From Endomicrobium sp. (GTDB lineage: Bacteria; Elusimicrobiota; Endomicrobiia; Endomicrobiales; Endomicrobiaceae), in NCBI GenBank assembly GCA_031262135.1, contig JAISIG010000047.1, positions 1 through 5,288 of the forward strand: 5,288 nt of DNA. Reading direction: 5' to 3'. Shown piece after piece: positions 4,928-5,288 of the stretch. Position numbers and translations under genes: made by a program. The notes under the pieces are model-generated. The model saw only the letters and a program-made list of their open reading frames with translations, was not told where the DNA came from and did not search any database. Position 1 is the first letter of the stretch. Each line of letters starts with the position of its first letter.

Positions 4928-5288
4928 ATGAACAGTCCAACATTAAAATATTTAAAAATATTTCCTTATGAATTAATGAAAAATATAATTAAAAACTTAT
5001 ACCTTAAATATAACTACAATAACTTTCCATTACCAAAATATGATGCCAAAAGTAATTGGATAGAATTTTACAGACCACAAATCAAATTATTTACCAAAAC
5101 ACTTAATATACAAGAAGAAAATTTAGAAGATATTAACAATGAAATAATAACTGAACTCATATCAGATCAAAATATTAAAAATTTCAAAAAAGAATTACAA
5201 ACATTTTACTTTGAAATAAAAGACAAAGGAATACAAAATTTTCTAAACAACATATACAATAATCAAAACACAAAACATTCATTCCAAT
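4928..5288 (+). CDS. SF3 DNA helicase, 5' part (continues at position 120 / 1 of the circle)
   Basis: These are the first 120 codons of the helicase. The ATG at 4928 follows an AGGAG ribosome binding site (4915-4919) with 8 bases between, a good start. The frame runs on without a stop into the bases after position 119 and ends at 1168, giving 469 residues. This N-terminal part is rich in Asn, Lys, Ile and aromatic residues, looks largely helical, and has no motif I recognise; it may be a DNA-binding or oligomerisation region. The gene is divergent from the initiator gene (start at 4728), and the 199 bp between them hold promoters and repeats. Standing next to the initiator suggests a dedicated helicase loaded at the nicked origin (inference). 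Confidence 0.88.
   Translation, partial: MNSPTLKYLKIFPYELMKNIIKNLYLKYNYNNFPLPKYDAKSNWIEFYRPQIKLFTKTLNIQEENLEDINNEIITELISDQNIKNFKKELQTFYFEIKDKGIQNFLNNIYNNQNTKHSFQ
5170..5288. repeat. Terminal redundancy, right copy (circular molecule)
   Basis: This is an exact copy of bases 1-119. A fixed overlap of 119 bases is one of the default k-mer sizes of a widely used metagenome assembler, which fits an assembled circular contig (inference). Confidence 0.93.

Noticed and set aside
1..5288. Mollicute code with TGA as tryptophan
   Set aside because: All supported genes use TGG for Trp with no internal in-frame TGA, and the 139-aa gene ends in TGA at a sensible point.

Overview
The window is one complete circle written out linearly. 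Its last 119 bases (5170-5288) repeat its first 119 exactly, so the molecule is 5,169 bp and the gene crossing the ends is intact. The DNA is very AT-rich (about a quarter G+C by eye). Several genes have strong AGGAGG-type ribosome binding sites. Tryptophan is always TGG and no gene needs TGA read through, so the standard bacterial code applies. This points to a low-GC Bacillota- or Mollicutes-like bacterial host with the ordinary code. It is an inference; no host gene is present.

Layout. A 145-200 bp control region (about 4729-4927) separates two divergent replication genes. Leftward on the minus strand (4728 to 3280) is a rolling-circle initiator of the microvirus VP4 / phiX174 protein A type, with an HUH motif and a two-tyrosine active site. 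Rightward on the plus strand (4928, through the junction, to 1168) is a stand-alone superfamily 3 helicase of 469 residues. After the helicase come about 500 bp of very AT-rich DNA with a 17-bp tandem repeat and an extended -10 promoter. Next is a chain of overlapping small genes: 50 aa with an apparent AUA start, 140 aa, and 31 aa. Then come a small lipoprotein (91 aa, LTGC lipobox), an 11-bp tandem repeat, a structured intergenic region (2685-2866) with hairpins, and a 139-aa gene of unknown function that overlaps the end of the initiator gene tail to tail by 7 bp.

How it fits together. The initiator would nick one strand and the helicase would unwind the circle. Animal, plant and other CRESS-type replicons carry these two activities in one Rep protein; here they are two divergent genes. 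No capsid, packaging, integrase or mobilisation gene is recognisable, so the element reads as a cryptic plasmid or a satellite-like replicon with a microvirus-type initiator, not as a microvirus. The two structured intergenic regions share sequence elements and are the best origin candidates. The last 15 or so residues of the 31-aa protein closely match the tail of the helicase, which suggests a shared peptide or interaction motif. The A>T and C>G skew keeps the same direction over genes on both strands, as expected if one strand is repeatedly exposed as single-stranded DNA.
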